Origin: Desulfuribacillus alkaliarsenatis
GTDB lineage: Bacteria; Bacillota; Bacilli; Desulfuribacillales; Desulfuribacillaceae
Assembly (NCBI RefSeq): GCF_001730225.1
Contig: NZ_MIJE01000011.1
Span: 124,001 to 188,000 of the forward strand
Length of the DNA stretch: 64,000 nt
Direction of reading: 5' to 3'
Part shown: piece by piece, positions 36,820-44,897 of the stretch
Layout of the letters: the number at the start of each line of letters is the position of its first letter
Numbering within the stretch: the stretch's first letter is position 1
The notes under the pieces: model-generated
The model's database searches: none
What the model saw: the letters and a program-made list of their open reading frames with translations, nothing else
What the model was told of the DNA's origin: nothing
Program-made: the position numbers and the translations under genes

Positions 36820-37962
36820 TTATAGTGGGAACTTAGCGATAATCGTAGTTCCGTAATTGATTTTACTTACAATCTTTAATGTGCCACCAGTTTCTTCAAT
36901 TCGCTGTCTAATATTAAGCAGCCCGTTTCCACTTCCTTTGCCTTTGTGGCTACTTGGGAATTGTTGTCTAAGGGAGTTAGGTGTATATTGTTCGACGTTA
37001 AATCCACTTCCATCATCACTAATTTGTAATAGCAGCAGTGTATCATAATTTTCGATTGCTAAAGTCAGTGAGATATGTTCAGCGTTAGCGTGCCTTTCGA
37101 TGTTAGTAAGGGATTCCTGCGTTATTCGATATATGGCCAACTCAACTTCAGCAGACAAATTATCGGGTGTCTGTATATCTAGGTTGATTGGGATCTGATG
37201 ACGCTGTGAAAATAAATCTGTCATAACTGTTAGAGCTTTTGTTAGACCCTGTTCGGCAAGTAACGAGGGTTTAAGCTCTTCAATCATCGTGCGCAGTTCA
37301 TCAAGGGTCGAATTAGCCGTTGCTTCCATATGATTTAGGATGCTAGTAATTCGCTCATTAGGTTCTTGGAGTACATTACGCAAGGAGTGAAGAGTGAATA
37401 CTAATCCATGGAGTCCTTGGGAAACAGAATCGTGGAGTTCTCGTCCCATACGGTTTCGTTCATCAGTAATTGCCAGCTTTCGAGAGGCTTCTTGTAGTTG
37501 TTTATTTTTCTCTGCTAACGCCTCTAAAAATTCCATTCGTTCTTGCATTTGACCAACCTTATATGAATACATCGCATAAATTGCACCAAGCCCTAGCCCG
37601 AATAAAATGCCAAAGAAAGCCTCAAATCTTATGCTCATAATTTCTTGGTTAAAGAAGATTATTAGCACTAATACTGTGTTTGTAGTAGCAGCCAAAACAA
37701 AGGAAAGCACCTGAATCGTAGTTTTACCGAGTGTCGTTTTTTCAGTCAGGATATTAGTAGCAGCTAGAGCTATTATAGCACCGATTCCTGAAAACACACC
37801 TGTTAGAAAGGGCAAAAATAGCAGTTGTATATTAGTGAATCCAAAGCTAGCAAAAAAAGAGACAGTAGAAAATAATACGCCAAAGATAAAGCCTACAGGC
37901 ACGGTTTTATATATAACATCCTGCCAATTCGCTTTTAAGGTATCTTTTAGTGATACAATCAT
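36820..37962 (-). CDS. NarL-family sensor histidine kinase (HisKA_3)
   Basis: The kinase of about 380 residues has four hydrophobic segments in its first 130 residues with very short loops, suggesting sensing within the membrane. A coiled coil, ELHDSVSQGL with the phosphorylatable histidine, and an HATPase domain (SDDGSGFN, GNGLLNIRQRIEETGG) follow. It phosphorylates the response regulator encoded 15 bp upstream. Its own start is ATG 37962, eight bases after GAGGTG; a TTG two codons earlier is too close. The short-loop sensor recalls LiaS/DesK-type kinases. Confidence 0.92.
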   Translation of the reverse strand: MIVSLKDTLKANWQDVIYKTVPVGFIFGVLFSTVSFFASFGFTNIQLLFLPFLTGVFSGIGAIIALAATNILTEKTTLGKTTIQVLSFVLAATTNTVLVLIIFFNQEIMSIRFEAFFGILFGLGLGAIYAMYSYKVGQMQERMEFLEALAEKNKQLQEASRKLAITDERNRMGRELHDSVSQGLHGLVFTLHSLRNVLQEPNERITSILNHMEATANSTLDELRTMIEELKPSLLAEQGLTKALTVMTDLFSQRHQIPINLDIQTPDNLSAEVELAIYRITQESLTNIERHANAEHISLTLAIENYDTLLLLQISDDGSGFNVEQYTPNSLRQQFPSSHKGKGSGNGLLNIRQRIEETGGTLKIVSKINYGTTIIAKFPL

Positions 37963-37977
37963 TTGCAATGCACCTCG

Positions 37978-38652
37978 TTAAAAAGATGTAGGGTTATGCT
38001 TATTTGCTAAAAGTGCTGCCTGAGTACGTGTCTTTACCCCTAGTTTGTGAAGGATGTTGGCAACGTGGGTTTTAACAGTTTTTTCACTGACAAATAATTG
38101 TTCAGCAATTTCTTTATTAGCAAGCCCTTGTGTGAGTAGCTTTAGCACATCAAGCTCTCGTTGGGTCAGGCTGTTAATTGCCTGCTGACATGTTTGATTA
38201 TTGGTATTATGGTTGTCTTCGACAGTTTGTCTATTGTGAGTGACTGTGCTTAAGGAAATACCACGACCTAAATAAGTACCACCAGCAGCAACAGCTTTAA
38301 CGGCAGTCGCTAACTCTTGAGGTGGGGCATCTTTTAGACAATAGCCTGCTGCTCCTGCATTAAGGGCTTCAGTTATTTTTTCGCCAGAGCCAAAACTAGT
38401 AAGGATTAAAATGCGGATTGTTGGACTATATTTTAAGATTTCTCTAGTAGTCTCGATTCCGTCCATGCCTGACATTTGCAAATCCATAAGAATGATGTCA
38501 ATTTGTTGAGATGCTACAAGTTCTATTGCTTCTTCTCCGCTAGAGCAGTCTCCGACCAGCTCAAACTCAGCAACACTATCAAGGAAAAAAGTAACTCCTT
38601 GGCGAAAAAAAGGATGATCATCAACTAGCAGAATACGAATTTTATTATCCAT
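37978..38652 (-). CDS. NarL/LuxR-family response regulator
   Basis: The 224-residue regulator has a receiver domain (LLVDDHPFFRQG, then phospho-acceptor D in ILMDLQMSGMDG). A LuxR-type helix-turn-helix follows (LTQRELDVLKLLTQGLANKEIAEQLFVSEKTVKTHVANIL). It is first in the operon with its kinase. AAGGAGC six bases before the ATG at 38652 fixes the start ten codons into the longest frame. The downstream ABC-2 exporter operon is a plausible target, and two ATCATAGTCT repeats upstream could be autoregulatory sites; both are inferences. Confidence 0.93.
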   Translation of the reverse strand: MDNKIRILLVDDHPFFRQGVTFFLDSVAEFELVGDCSSGEEAIELVASQQIDIILMDLQMSGMDGIETTREILKYSPTIRILILTSFGSGEKITEALNAGAAGYCLKDAPPQELATAVKAVAAGGTYLGRGISLSTVTHNRQTVEDNHNTNNQTCQQAINSLTQRELDVLKLLTQGLANKEIAEQLFVSEKTVKTHVANILHKLGVKTRTQAALLANKHNPTSF

Positions 38653-38677
38653 ACGAAGCTCCTTTGATATCTCTATT

Positions 38678-38706
38678 ATCATAGTCTCGCGTTTTAATCA
38701 TAGTCT
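38678..38706. repeat. Direct repeat ATCATAGTCT, two copies 19 bp apart
   Basis: ATCATAGTCT occurs at 38678-38687 and 38697-38706, just upstream of the response regulator start. Identical decamers on the same face of two helical turns suggest a regulator dimer site, possibly for the NarL-type regulator itself. Confidence 0.4.
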
Positions 38707-38771
38707 TACATATTTGAAATAATATTACTAGTCGAAACTATCAATCACTAGAAATTATTTTACAAATAATT

Positions 38772-38800
38772 TTGTATTCAATGAAGAAAAAGTATATAAT
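38772..38800 (+). promoter_or_regulatory. Strong candidate sigma-A promoter
   Basis: TTGTAT (38772-38777) and consensus TATAAT (38795-38800) are separated by 17 bp, upstream of the DUF3785-like gene and the second DEAD-box helicase. Confidence 0.7.
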
Positions 38801-38885
38801 AGCTTTTCTTTACACTAAATAAAGGGTATAAAGGATAAAGGGTATATAGAAAACTAGATAGATGACAATTTGGAGGAATTATATA

Positions 38886-39299
38886 ATGTATACGCTTTCC
38901 TACGAGGATAAGAAGTTTGAACTTAACGAGCAAAATTTAGCGGAATTTAATAACGATGATGAAAAGCCAGTAAGCGGTATAGAGCCAATAGACATAATAA
39001 AGCTTCTGAGTGAACAAGCAAACCTTGATTTTGAAATTGAGTACTTTAATCGTGCTTGTCAGGTCTGTTTTGCTGGCAAGGAGGAAAAGGCTAAGTACTT
39101 CACGTTTTTAGTGTATAGCTTTTACTTGTACACAAAGGATGGAACATACGTAATGAGCAACTTATCTAAAGAGTATGAGGGTAAGTCATTTAGTAAGCTA
39201 CTAAATGCAGGGATTGTTGATGACAGTTATTGCGTAAGTGTGCTTGTCTGTGATAGCTGTGGAAAGTATACAATTGAAATTTTGCAGTGTGATATATAA
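38886..39299 (+). CDS. DUF3785-like protein with two CxxC pairs
   Basis: The 137-residue protein resembles the clostridial DUF3785 family: YEDKKFELNEQNLAEF near the start and SNLSKEYEGKSFSKLLNAG near residue 93. It has the cysteine pairs C-Q-V-C (about residue 58) and C-D-S-C (about residue 123). Two CxxC pairs suggest a zinc-binding site. It is soluble, with no signal peptide. GGAGG nine bases before the ATG at 38886 sets the start eight codons into the longest frame. A DEAD-box helicase follows after 24 bp, so both are likely co-transcribed. Function is unknown; the family call is from memory of its pattern. Confidence 0.7.
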   Translation: MYTLSYEDKKFELNEQNLAEFNNDDEKPVSGIEPIDIIKLLSEQANLDFEIEYFNRACQVCFAGKEEKAKYFTFLVYSFYLYTKDGTYVMSNLSKEYEGKSFSKLLNAGIVDDSYCVSVLVCDSCGKYTIEILQCDI

Positions 39300-39323
39300 A
39301 GATAGGAAAGAAAGGAGTATTAC

Positions 39324-40433
39324 ATGAAAGATTTCATAGTGAAGCTTTGGGAAGAGTCTGGGTTTCAAGACCAAACAGAGATTCAAAAACAAGCAATGCC
39401 GGTGCTATTAGCTGGTAAAGATGTTATTGCAGAATCACCTACTGGAACTGGGAAAACACTAGCTTACTTATTACCAGTTATAGAAAAAGTTGACCCTGAT
39501 AAAAAGAATATCCAAGCAGTAATTTTGGCCCCGTCCCACGAGTTAGCAATGCAGATTTATCACGAAACACAAAAATGGACTAAAGGCAGTAACATTAATA
39601 GTGCGGCACTTATAGGTGGAGCAAACATTAAGAAACAGGTAGAAGTTTTAAAAAAGCTACCACAAATAGTAGTAGGCACAACAGGAAGAGTCCTTGAACT
39701 GATTAAATTAAAGAAAATGAAAATGCATGAAGTAAAAACTATTGTTGTAGATGAGTTTGACGTCTTAATTGCCCAGGAACATGTAGGTAACTTAAATAAT
39801 ATTGTTAAAACTACGTTAAAAGATCGGCAAATTGCTTTGTTCTCAGCAACACTGTCAAAACGAACAGAAGATATAGCGTCAGAACTAATGAATGAGCCAC
39901 AGTTAATACAAGTTAAGAGGTCTACAACACAAGGGCCTTCAAATACAGACCATCTCTATGCTGTTTGTGAGCACAGAGACAAGGTGAATGTTTTGATGAA
40001 GCTAGTGCGGTCTGGCATAGAAAAGGCGCTCGTTTTCATAAATGATTTTGAAAAAATCAAAGAGATTGAATCGAAACTGACGTTTAAGGATTTCAAAATT
40101 GGTGTCATTAGTGGCAATTCCAATAAAATAGAAAGAAAGAACGTTATAAATGATTTTCGTAACGGAAAGTTAAATTTAGTTGTAGCTAGTGATGTAGCTG
40201 CTAGGGGATTAGATATAGAGGCGTTATCCCACGTAATCAATTTCGATATGACGCGCGATGTAGATTCATATACCCATAGAGCAGGGCGGACAGGAAGGAT
40301 GGGTGCTAAGGGAACAGTAATATCCCTTGTTACTAAAGGTGAAGAGGCGTTATTGAAGCGAATAGCGAAAAAGCTTAATGTTACAGCGCAAGAGGTCGAG
40401 CTGCATCACGGGAAGTGTATCATAAAAAAATAG
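39324..40433 (+). CDS. DEAD-box-type RNA helicase with DEFD motif II
   Basis: The 369-residue protein is a minimal two-domain helicase: TEIQKQAMPVLL (Q motif), SPTGTGKT, SHELAMQ (for PTRELA), VVDEFDVL (motif II DEFD in place of DEAD), SAT, ARGLD and HRAGRTGRMG. It ends soon after the second RecA domain, without the basic tail of the CshA-like paralogue at 5.8 kb. Such short helicases are likely involved in RNA remodelling or ribosome assembly. GAAAGGAG precedes the ATG. A bidirectional terminator follows. Confidence 0.9.
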   Translation: MKDFIVKLWEESGFQDQTEIQKQAMPVLLAGKDVIAESPTGTGKTLAYLLPVIEKVDPDKKNIQAVILAPSHELAMQIYHETQKWTKGSNINSAALIGGANIKKQVEVLKKLPQIVVGTTGRVLELIKLKKMKMHEVKTIVVDEFDVLIAQEHVGNLNNIVKTTLKDRQIALFSATLSKRTEDIASELMNEPQLIQVKRSTTQGPSNTDHLYAVCEHRDKVNVLMKLVRSGIEKALVFINDFEKIKEIESKLTFKDFKIGVISGNSNKIERKNVINDFRNGKLNLVVASDVAARGLDIEALSHVINFDMTRDVDSYTHRAGRTGRMGAKGTVISLVTKGEEALLKRIAKKLNVTAQEVELHHGKCIIKK

Positions 40434-40476
40434 TTAATCAAACAGATAAACAAACAGATACACAAACAAATAAGAA

Positions 40477-40528
40477 ACAGGCAATTAGATTATCTATCGT
40501 TAATAGATTACTAACTGCCTGTGTTTTT
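40477..40528. terminator. Bidirectional terminator with a long stem
   Basis: ACAGGCA pairs with TGCCTGT, extended inward by TTAG/CTAA and AATCTAT-type pairs, then GTTTTT on the plus strand. It separates the helicase gene from the convergent lipoprotein operon. Confidence 0.75.
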
Positions 40529-40579
40529 ACATACTGTTATTGATATGTGTGTTGTCTTTGCGCGCTAGATATCATATTG

Positions 40580-40987
40580 TTAACGATAAATTGCTTCAAT
40601 GATTTCCGTAGCCACTTCATTTGGAATGCCAGTTAATACAACTTTTCCATCGGTAATTTTCGCTATAACTCGTGGAGCAGCAATCAATTCTCCATCAAGA
40701 TATAAACGAATTTCTTTTCCAAGATTCTGCTCAGTCATATCAGCTAGCTTTGAAGCTCTTTTAAAAGAAAAGACTAATTCTTGTTGATCTGAATCCATTG
40801 AGTTTTGTTGATTTTCCCCTGATGCCAAATCATATTCAGTCGCGAGGACAAAGCCGTCTGCGTCTAAAAAATGAATTCGAGCGTCTTCTATATTTACATT
40901 TTCCTCTTGATTGCTACAGCCAATAAGTAATAAAACTAGTAGCGCACTTACTATGATAATGAATTTACTTTGTTTATTAATCTTCAT
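40580..40987 (-). CDS. Lipoprotein resembling the SecD P1 head subdomain
   Basis: The 135-residue protein has a lipoprotein signal peptide (LLLIGCSNQ, lipidated cysteine near residue 24). Its small domain reads EIRLYLDGELIAAPRVIAKI, then GKVVLTGIPNEVATEIIEAI. The pattern of a short strand, an alanine-proline turn and a final ITG-like strand resembles the P1 head of SecD/SecDF. A free lipoprotein copy could act in extracytoplasmic protein handling, but the role is unknown. It is the last gene of the GntR/ABC operon (31 bp after the sigma-like gene). Confidence 0.65.
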   Translation of the reverse strand: MKINKQSKFIIIVSALLVLLLIGCSNQEENVNIEDARIHFLDADGFVLATEYDLASGENQQNSMDSDQQELVFSFKRASKLADMTEQNLGKEIRLYLDGELIAAPRVIAKITDGKVVLTGIPNEVATEIIEAIYR

Positions 40988-41018
40988 TACAGGATCTCCT
41001 TGTATTCTTAATAGTTAT

Positions 41019-41297
41019 TCATACTTCCAATAGCTTGCGTAATTCTTTACATATGCGGCGTGCTTTGTACATATGTGACCTTACATCAGTAACGTTCATG
41101 CCCAATGTATAAGCTATTTCATCGTAGGACATTTCATTTTTATAGTATAACTCAAGTATTTTGTTGCCTATAGGTTCTATGGAATAATATACTGACAAGA
41201 TATTGGCCTTGTATTTCGGTGTGCCTTCTGAAAGCAAATTATTGTATAGAGTTAAGGCTTTTTTAAAGGTTATGGTATTTATGTTACTAGCACCCAT
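41019..41297 (-). CDS. Small sigma-70 region 4-like helix-turn-helix protein
   Basis: The 92-residue protein ends in a segment typical of sigma factor region 4: EPIGNKILELYYKNEMSYDEIAYTLGMNVTDVRSHMYKARRICKELRKLL. Region 2 is absent, so it cannot be a full sigma factor; it may be an anti-sigma-like, YlxM-like or auxiliary regulator. AAGGAG precedes the ATG. It lies 11 bp after the ABC permease gene and 31 bp before the SecD-P1-like lipoprotein gene, inside one operon. Confidence 0.7.
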   Translation of the reverse strand: MGASNINTITFKKALTLYNNLLSEGTPKYKANILSVYYSIEPIGNKILELYYKNEMSYDEIAYTLGMNVTDVRSHMYKARRICKELRKLLEV

Positions 41298-41308
41298 GTG
41301 CGGCTCCT

Positions 41309-43381
41309 TTAATTTTTGATGAAATCAGGGACATCTTCCTTAGAAATAGGTTCATAGATTGGGTGATAACCAGGGTACTTACTATTATCAAAATATATTA
41401 CTAGCATATAGGAATCGCCCTTATCGTCCCAAGTTGTAAGCGGCAATAACATTTCTATATGTTCTTTTGACTCTAGCTTGATAACATTATCAAGTGTCTC
41501 TATGGCATTTATTGAGTTTGGACTCCGCAAGATTTCGTGCATACTAGCGTTTCGTGTGTTTTGAACATTCTCGATTAGGAAAGCTGTAGAAATATCGTCT
41601 ACTGTATAACGAGTTTGCTCTAGCAGGTCTTGCTCCATTAGCCAAGCATCAATGTTTTCATAGGTTTTATTCCAAGGAATGCTAATATATCTGTTGCCTT
41701 GCCATAGATATTCGATATGACCCCATGGCTCACGTCGATTAAGCATTTCCTCTACGGTCATACTAAGTAGCTCCGATTTAATAATTTCATGTAGTTCAGC
41801 TAGTTGATTACGATCACTAATAACAACGCTTTTACCCAAATGGCTTGAACGGATTGATATAGTTTCAAGGCCAGTAATGTCGTTAACACGTAGCAATGGG
41901 TAATTGTTATGCCTATATTCTATAGACTCCATAATCGGTTTGTATAGATCTAAATAGCGTTCATAGGGAACTCTATACTCCCTAGTAATCGTAGAGCCAT
42001 TAGCAAGATAATATTCTATCGCTACGGTTCTTAGTGGATGAACATAGACTGCTGGTCTAAATGGATTCGATCTTGTACCAGACAGAAATTCCTTATCATT
42101 AATAATTTCCTGGTGTAAAGCTCGGATATGCTCGATGTTATCAGCATCTTGATAGAAAAATTCCTGAACACCAAAGGGTTTACCTAAGGCGTCTAGTTTT
42201 CCAGGGTTTGCCTGATAATAGTAGACTCCATGCTGCAGGTAGCGAAAAGAGTCGGAGAAATATACTTGTTCAACCTGATTTGCATCGGGAATCCTATTTT
42301 CAAAGCCTGTAACGTCAAAGTAAAGGGATAGCAGAATTACAAATGCAACAAGCAAAAATGCTAGGTAGCCCTTCCATTTATCAAAGATTCGCCAGGTTTT
42401 TTCAAGTATCATTTGCGCAACTGCATAGCCTATTATAGAGGCGAATAGATAACCAAATATAATCCAACCTAAGATTTCGTCCTGCGTTGCTCCAAAGTAA
42501 AGGCCTCCGAGCAGCATAGAACAAAAAGTTACACCGTACAAAAATACAGGACGTAACGGACGGAACGCAATTGCCTGTGTAGCAGACTCGATATTTCTTT
42601 TCCTGTAAACAAATAATGCGATTAAATAAAATGCTATTGTTATTGCAATGTAGGACGCAATTTCTACTATAGTGAGTGGATTATGATCCATTTCACCAGC
42701 CCTAAAGATTGGTAGCAACTTTAATATATTATCTGATATATATTGGTTCATGCTAAAGCCGAACAAGTAAAAGCTTAAATTCGAGAAATATAATGTAGTA
42801 ATCCCTGCAGGGAAAATCAACATAATGTAAATTAATGCGCCCTGTAATACGGACATCCCAGTCAGCATAGCTACTAACACACCTGCAAAGTAGACAAACA
42901 AATTAAACATAGTTGTTATTGCAATCCAGTAGACGATGTTACTAAATGATAACAAGGAGCCTACATCTAAAAAAGCCCGTAGTATGAACAATACTAAACC
43001 AGTAATTAACACAGGAACTAAAAGCATAATAGAACTAAAGGTGATATATTGATGATAGAGTGATTCCCTGCGGATTGGTAGACTATGAATATAATCTGCT
43101 GAGAGTTTCACCTGTAAATAGCGGAATACAAATATAGCAAGCAACACAGGCACTGTAAACATCAATAACAACTGGAATCCTTGAAATACTCCGAATATAG
43201 TATCTAAATGTACAAAGTATCGTTGGTATAAATAGTAATTTTGGTCTCTTGAGGCAACCATTATTAGCTGCAATGGTACTGCAAACAATAGTAAAATGAG
43301 GTATGCAACACCTATCCAGCCAACACTTCTCGCAGCCTGCACAAAAATCCCTCGGTTAAACGATAATGTTTTCGATAGCAT
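41309..43381 (-). CDS. ABC exporter permease with large extracytoplasmic part
   Basis: The permease of about 690 residues has roughly ten hydrophobic segments in its first 370 residues. A long hydrophilic C-terminal domain of about 320 residues, with no helix at the end, follows. This resembles the large permeases of YtrA-regulated ABC systems in Bacillota. The frame's first ATG is fused to GAGGG; the ATG three codons later (43381) has proper spacing and is preferred. It overlaps the ATPase gene by 26 bp. Substrate unknown; envelope stress or antimicrobial peptide resistance is the usual role of this class. Confidence 0.85.
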   Translation of the reverse strand: MLSKTLSFNRGIFVQAARSVGWIGVAYLILLLFAVPLQLIMVASRDQNYYLYQRYFVHLDTIFGVFQGFQLLLMFTVPVLLAIFVFRYLQVKLSADYIHSLPIRRESLYHQYITFSSIMLLVPVLITGLVLFILRAFLDVGSLLSFSNIVYWIAITTMFNLFVYFAGVLVAMLTGMSVLQGALIYIMLIFPAGITTLYFSNLSFYLFGFSMNQYISDNILKLLPIFRAGEMDHNPLTIVEIASYIAITIAFYLIALFVYRKRNIESATQAIAFRPLRPVFLYGVTFCSMLLGGLYFGATQDEILGWIIFGYLFASIIGYAVAQMILEKTWRIFDKWKGYLAFLLVAFVILLSLYFDVTGFENRIPDANQVEQVYFSDSFRYLQHGVYYYQANPGKLDALGKPFGVQEFFYQDADNIEHIRALHQEIINDKEFLSGTRSNPFRPAVYVHPLRTVAIEYYLANGSTITREYRVPYERYLDLYKPIMESIEYRHNNYPLLRVNDITGLETISIRSSHLGKSVVISDRNQLAELHEIIKSELLSMTVEEMLNRREPWGHIEYLWQGNRYISIPWNKTYENIDAWLMEQDLLEQTRYTVDDISTAFLIENVQNTRNASMHEILRSPNSINAIETLDNVIKLESKEHIEMLLPLTTWDDKGDSYMLVIYFDNSKYPGYHPIYEPISKEDVPDFIKN

Positions 43382-44255
43382 AGCCAACATCCCTCATTTC
43401 ATAGATAAAGATTTCTTCTAGCGTTAATGGTAGTAGATCAAAAACAACAGGTTTGAATGAATAAATATGATTGCTAATAGGCTCCTTTTTGCCGCGCACA
43501 ATATATAAGCGCACACTTCCGCGTGCTTCTTTATATAAGACATCTATTGATTCTAGGAATCCCTCAGGCACATCTCCGTTAAAAGCCACTTGTACTTTAT
43601 GTACGTCAGACTTTAAATCATCAAGGTCTTTCTCGATAATAATTTGCCCGTGATGCATAATGCCGATATAGTCGCATAAGTCTTCAACTTCACGAAGATT
43701 ATGAGAGGATATAATTATGGTTAAGTCCCTATCTGCTACATCCTGAATAAGTAAATTTTTTATTTTCTGTCTCATTACTGCATCTAAACCATCTAGTGGC
43801 TCATCTAAAATTAAAACATCTGGCATTGCTGATAGAGTTAGCCAGAAAGCGACCTGGCGCTGCATACCCTTAGACATTCGCTCGATTTTTTTGTCTAGGT
43901 CTATTGGAAATGCTTCCTTAAGCTTATTAAAGCGCTCCTCGTTCCAATCTTTATAGACGCTACGGTAGAAGCTAGCCATATGGTTAATGGTCGTGTTAGG
44001 AAAGAAATATAATGCATCCGCTAAAAAGATAGTCTTTTGTTTTAATTCAGTGTTTTCAAAGACAGGTTGCTCGCTAATAGATATCTTACCAGCATTATGT
44101 TTGTAAATGCCTGCTAGTAGCTTTAGTAGAGTTGTTTTACCTGCGCCGTTAGACCCGAGCAGGCCATATATTGATCCTTTTTTGATATGTAGGCTAACGT
44201 CTTTGACAGCTTCCATATCGTCAAAGGTCTTACTTACATTATGAACATCAATCAT
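43356..44255 (-). CDS. ABC exporter ATP-binding subunit (YtrB-like)
   Basis: The 299-residue ATPase has GSNGAGKTT, MSKGMQRQVAFWL (a variant signature, SKGMQ), LILDEPLDGLD and SSHNLREVE. The variant signature is common in YtrB-type ABC systems. The start overlaps the GntR gene by eight bases, with GGAGGAG six bases before the ATG, and the end overlaps the permease. The three genes are a translationally coupled unit. Confidence 0.92.
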   Translation of the reverse strand: MIDVHNVSKTFDDMEAVKDVSLHIKKGSIYGLLGSNGAGKTTLLKLLAGIYKHNAGKISISEQPVFENTELKQKTIFLADALYFFPNTTINHMASFYRSVYKDWNEERFNKLKEAFPIDLDKKIERMSKGMQRQVAFWLTLSAMPDVLILDEPLDGLDAVMRQKIKNLLIQDVADRDLTIIISSHNLREVEDLCDYIGIMHHGQIIIEKDLDDLKSDVHKVQVAFNGDVPEGFLESIDVLYKEARGSVRLYIVRGKKEPISNHIYSFKPVVFDLLPLTLEEIFIYEMRDVGYAIENIIV

Positions 44256-44637
44256 TAGTGTCTCCTCCTCTGGTTACATTTTTCTCTGCTAAATCAATTA
44301 AGCTAAGGAGCTCTTCTTTATCCATACCAAGATACATAGCCTCAGAAAGAAGCTTTACAATATCATCCTTCATCTTTTTCACCTTCTCGTTATTGATGGT
44401 AGATTGGGGAGCAACGAATTTGCCCTTCCCTGGAATTGAATAAATATAGCCCTGATGCTCTAATTCGCGATAAGCTTTTTGGATGGTGTTTGGGTTAATC
44501 GTAAGCTCTTGAGCCAGTGCTCTAACTGATGGTAGCTGGTCATCAGACTTAAAAACCTCGTGAATAATTAACTCTTTCAATTTATCAACTAATTGCTCAT
44601 ATATGGGCTGCCTGCTTCGTATATCTAACTGAAACAT
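44248..44637 (-). CDS. GntR-family regulator, YtrA subfamily
   Basis: The 129-residue repressor has an N-terminal winged helix: QPIYEQLVDKLKELI, QLPSVRALAQELTINPNTIQKAYRELEHQGYI. The C-terminal helical tail of about 50 residues lacks the ligand domain of larger GntR proteins, as in YtrA. It likely autoregulates the ABC operon it heads. AAGGAGGT directly precedes the ATG. A good promoter and dyad symmetric sequence lie just upstream. Confidence 0.93.
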   Translation of the reverse strand: MFQLDIRSRQPIYEQLVDKLKELIIHEVFKSDDQLPSVRALAQELTINPNTIQKAYRELEHQGYIYSIPGKGKFVAPQSTINNEKVKKMKDDIVKLLSEAMYLGMDKEELLSLIDLAEKNVTRGGDTND

Positions 44638-44653
44638 AAGAAACCTCCTTTCA

Positions 44654-44698
44654 AACTGTAGTAACAGTATTATCTGTATTAAGTATCGTGGTACAGTT
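44654..44698. promoter_or_regulatory. Candidate YtrA operator: split inverted repeat AACTGTA...TACAGTT
   Basis: AACTGTA at 44654-44660 and TACAGTT at 44692-44698 are inverted repeats flanking an inner ACAG...CTGT dyad (44664-44677). They lie between the -10 and the gntR start codon, where a repressor would block transcription. Confidence 0.5.
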
Positions 44699-44700
44699 AG

Positions 44701-44729
44701 AGTATAATACGCTAATAAATTAATTACAA
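44701..44729 (-). promoter_or_regulatory. Candidate sigma-A promoter of the gntR-ABC operon
   Basis: On the minus strand, TTGTAA (44729-44724) and TATACT (44706-44701) are exactly 17 bp apart, about 65 bp before the gntR start. Confidence 0.65.
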
Positions 44730-44897
44730 GTAGTATTTTTACTTTTATAATTATCTTTTGATAATGTCACCTTAAGATTATCTTGGGAAAATGTCATTTT
44801 AAGATACTTGTACAGGTAATGATTGGTGCGTTATAAGGGTATATTGTAATATACAGATGTAGCGTTAGACTCGGCATGCTAGGAGGCAAATAATATT

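Noticed and set aside
41019-41297. A complete ECF sigma factor
   Set aside because: Only region 4 is present in 92 residues; region 2 for -10 recognition and core binding is missing.
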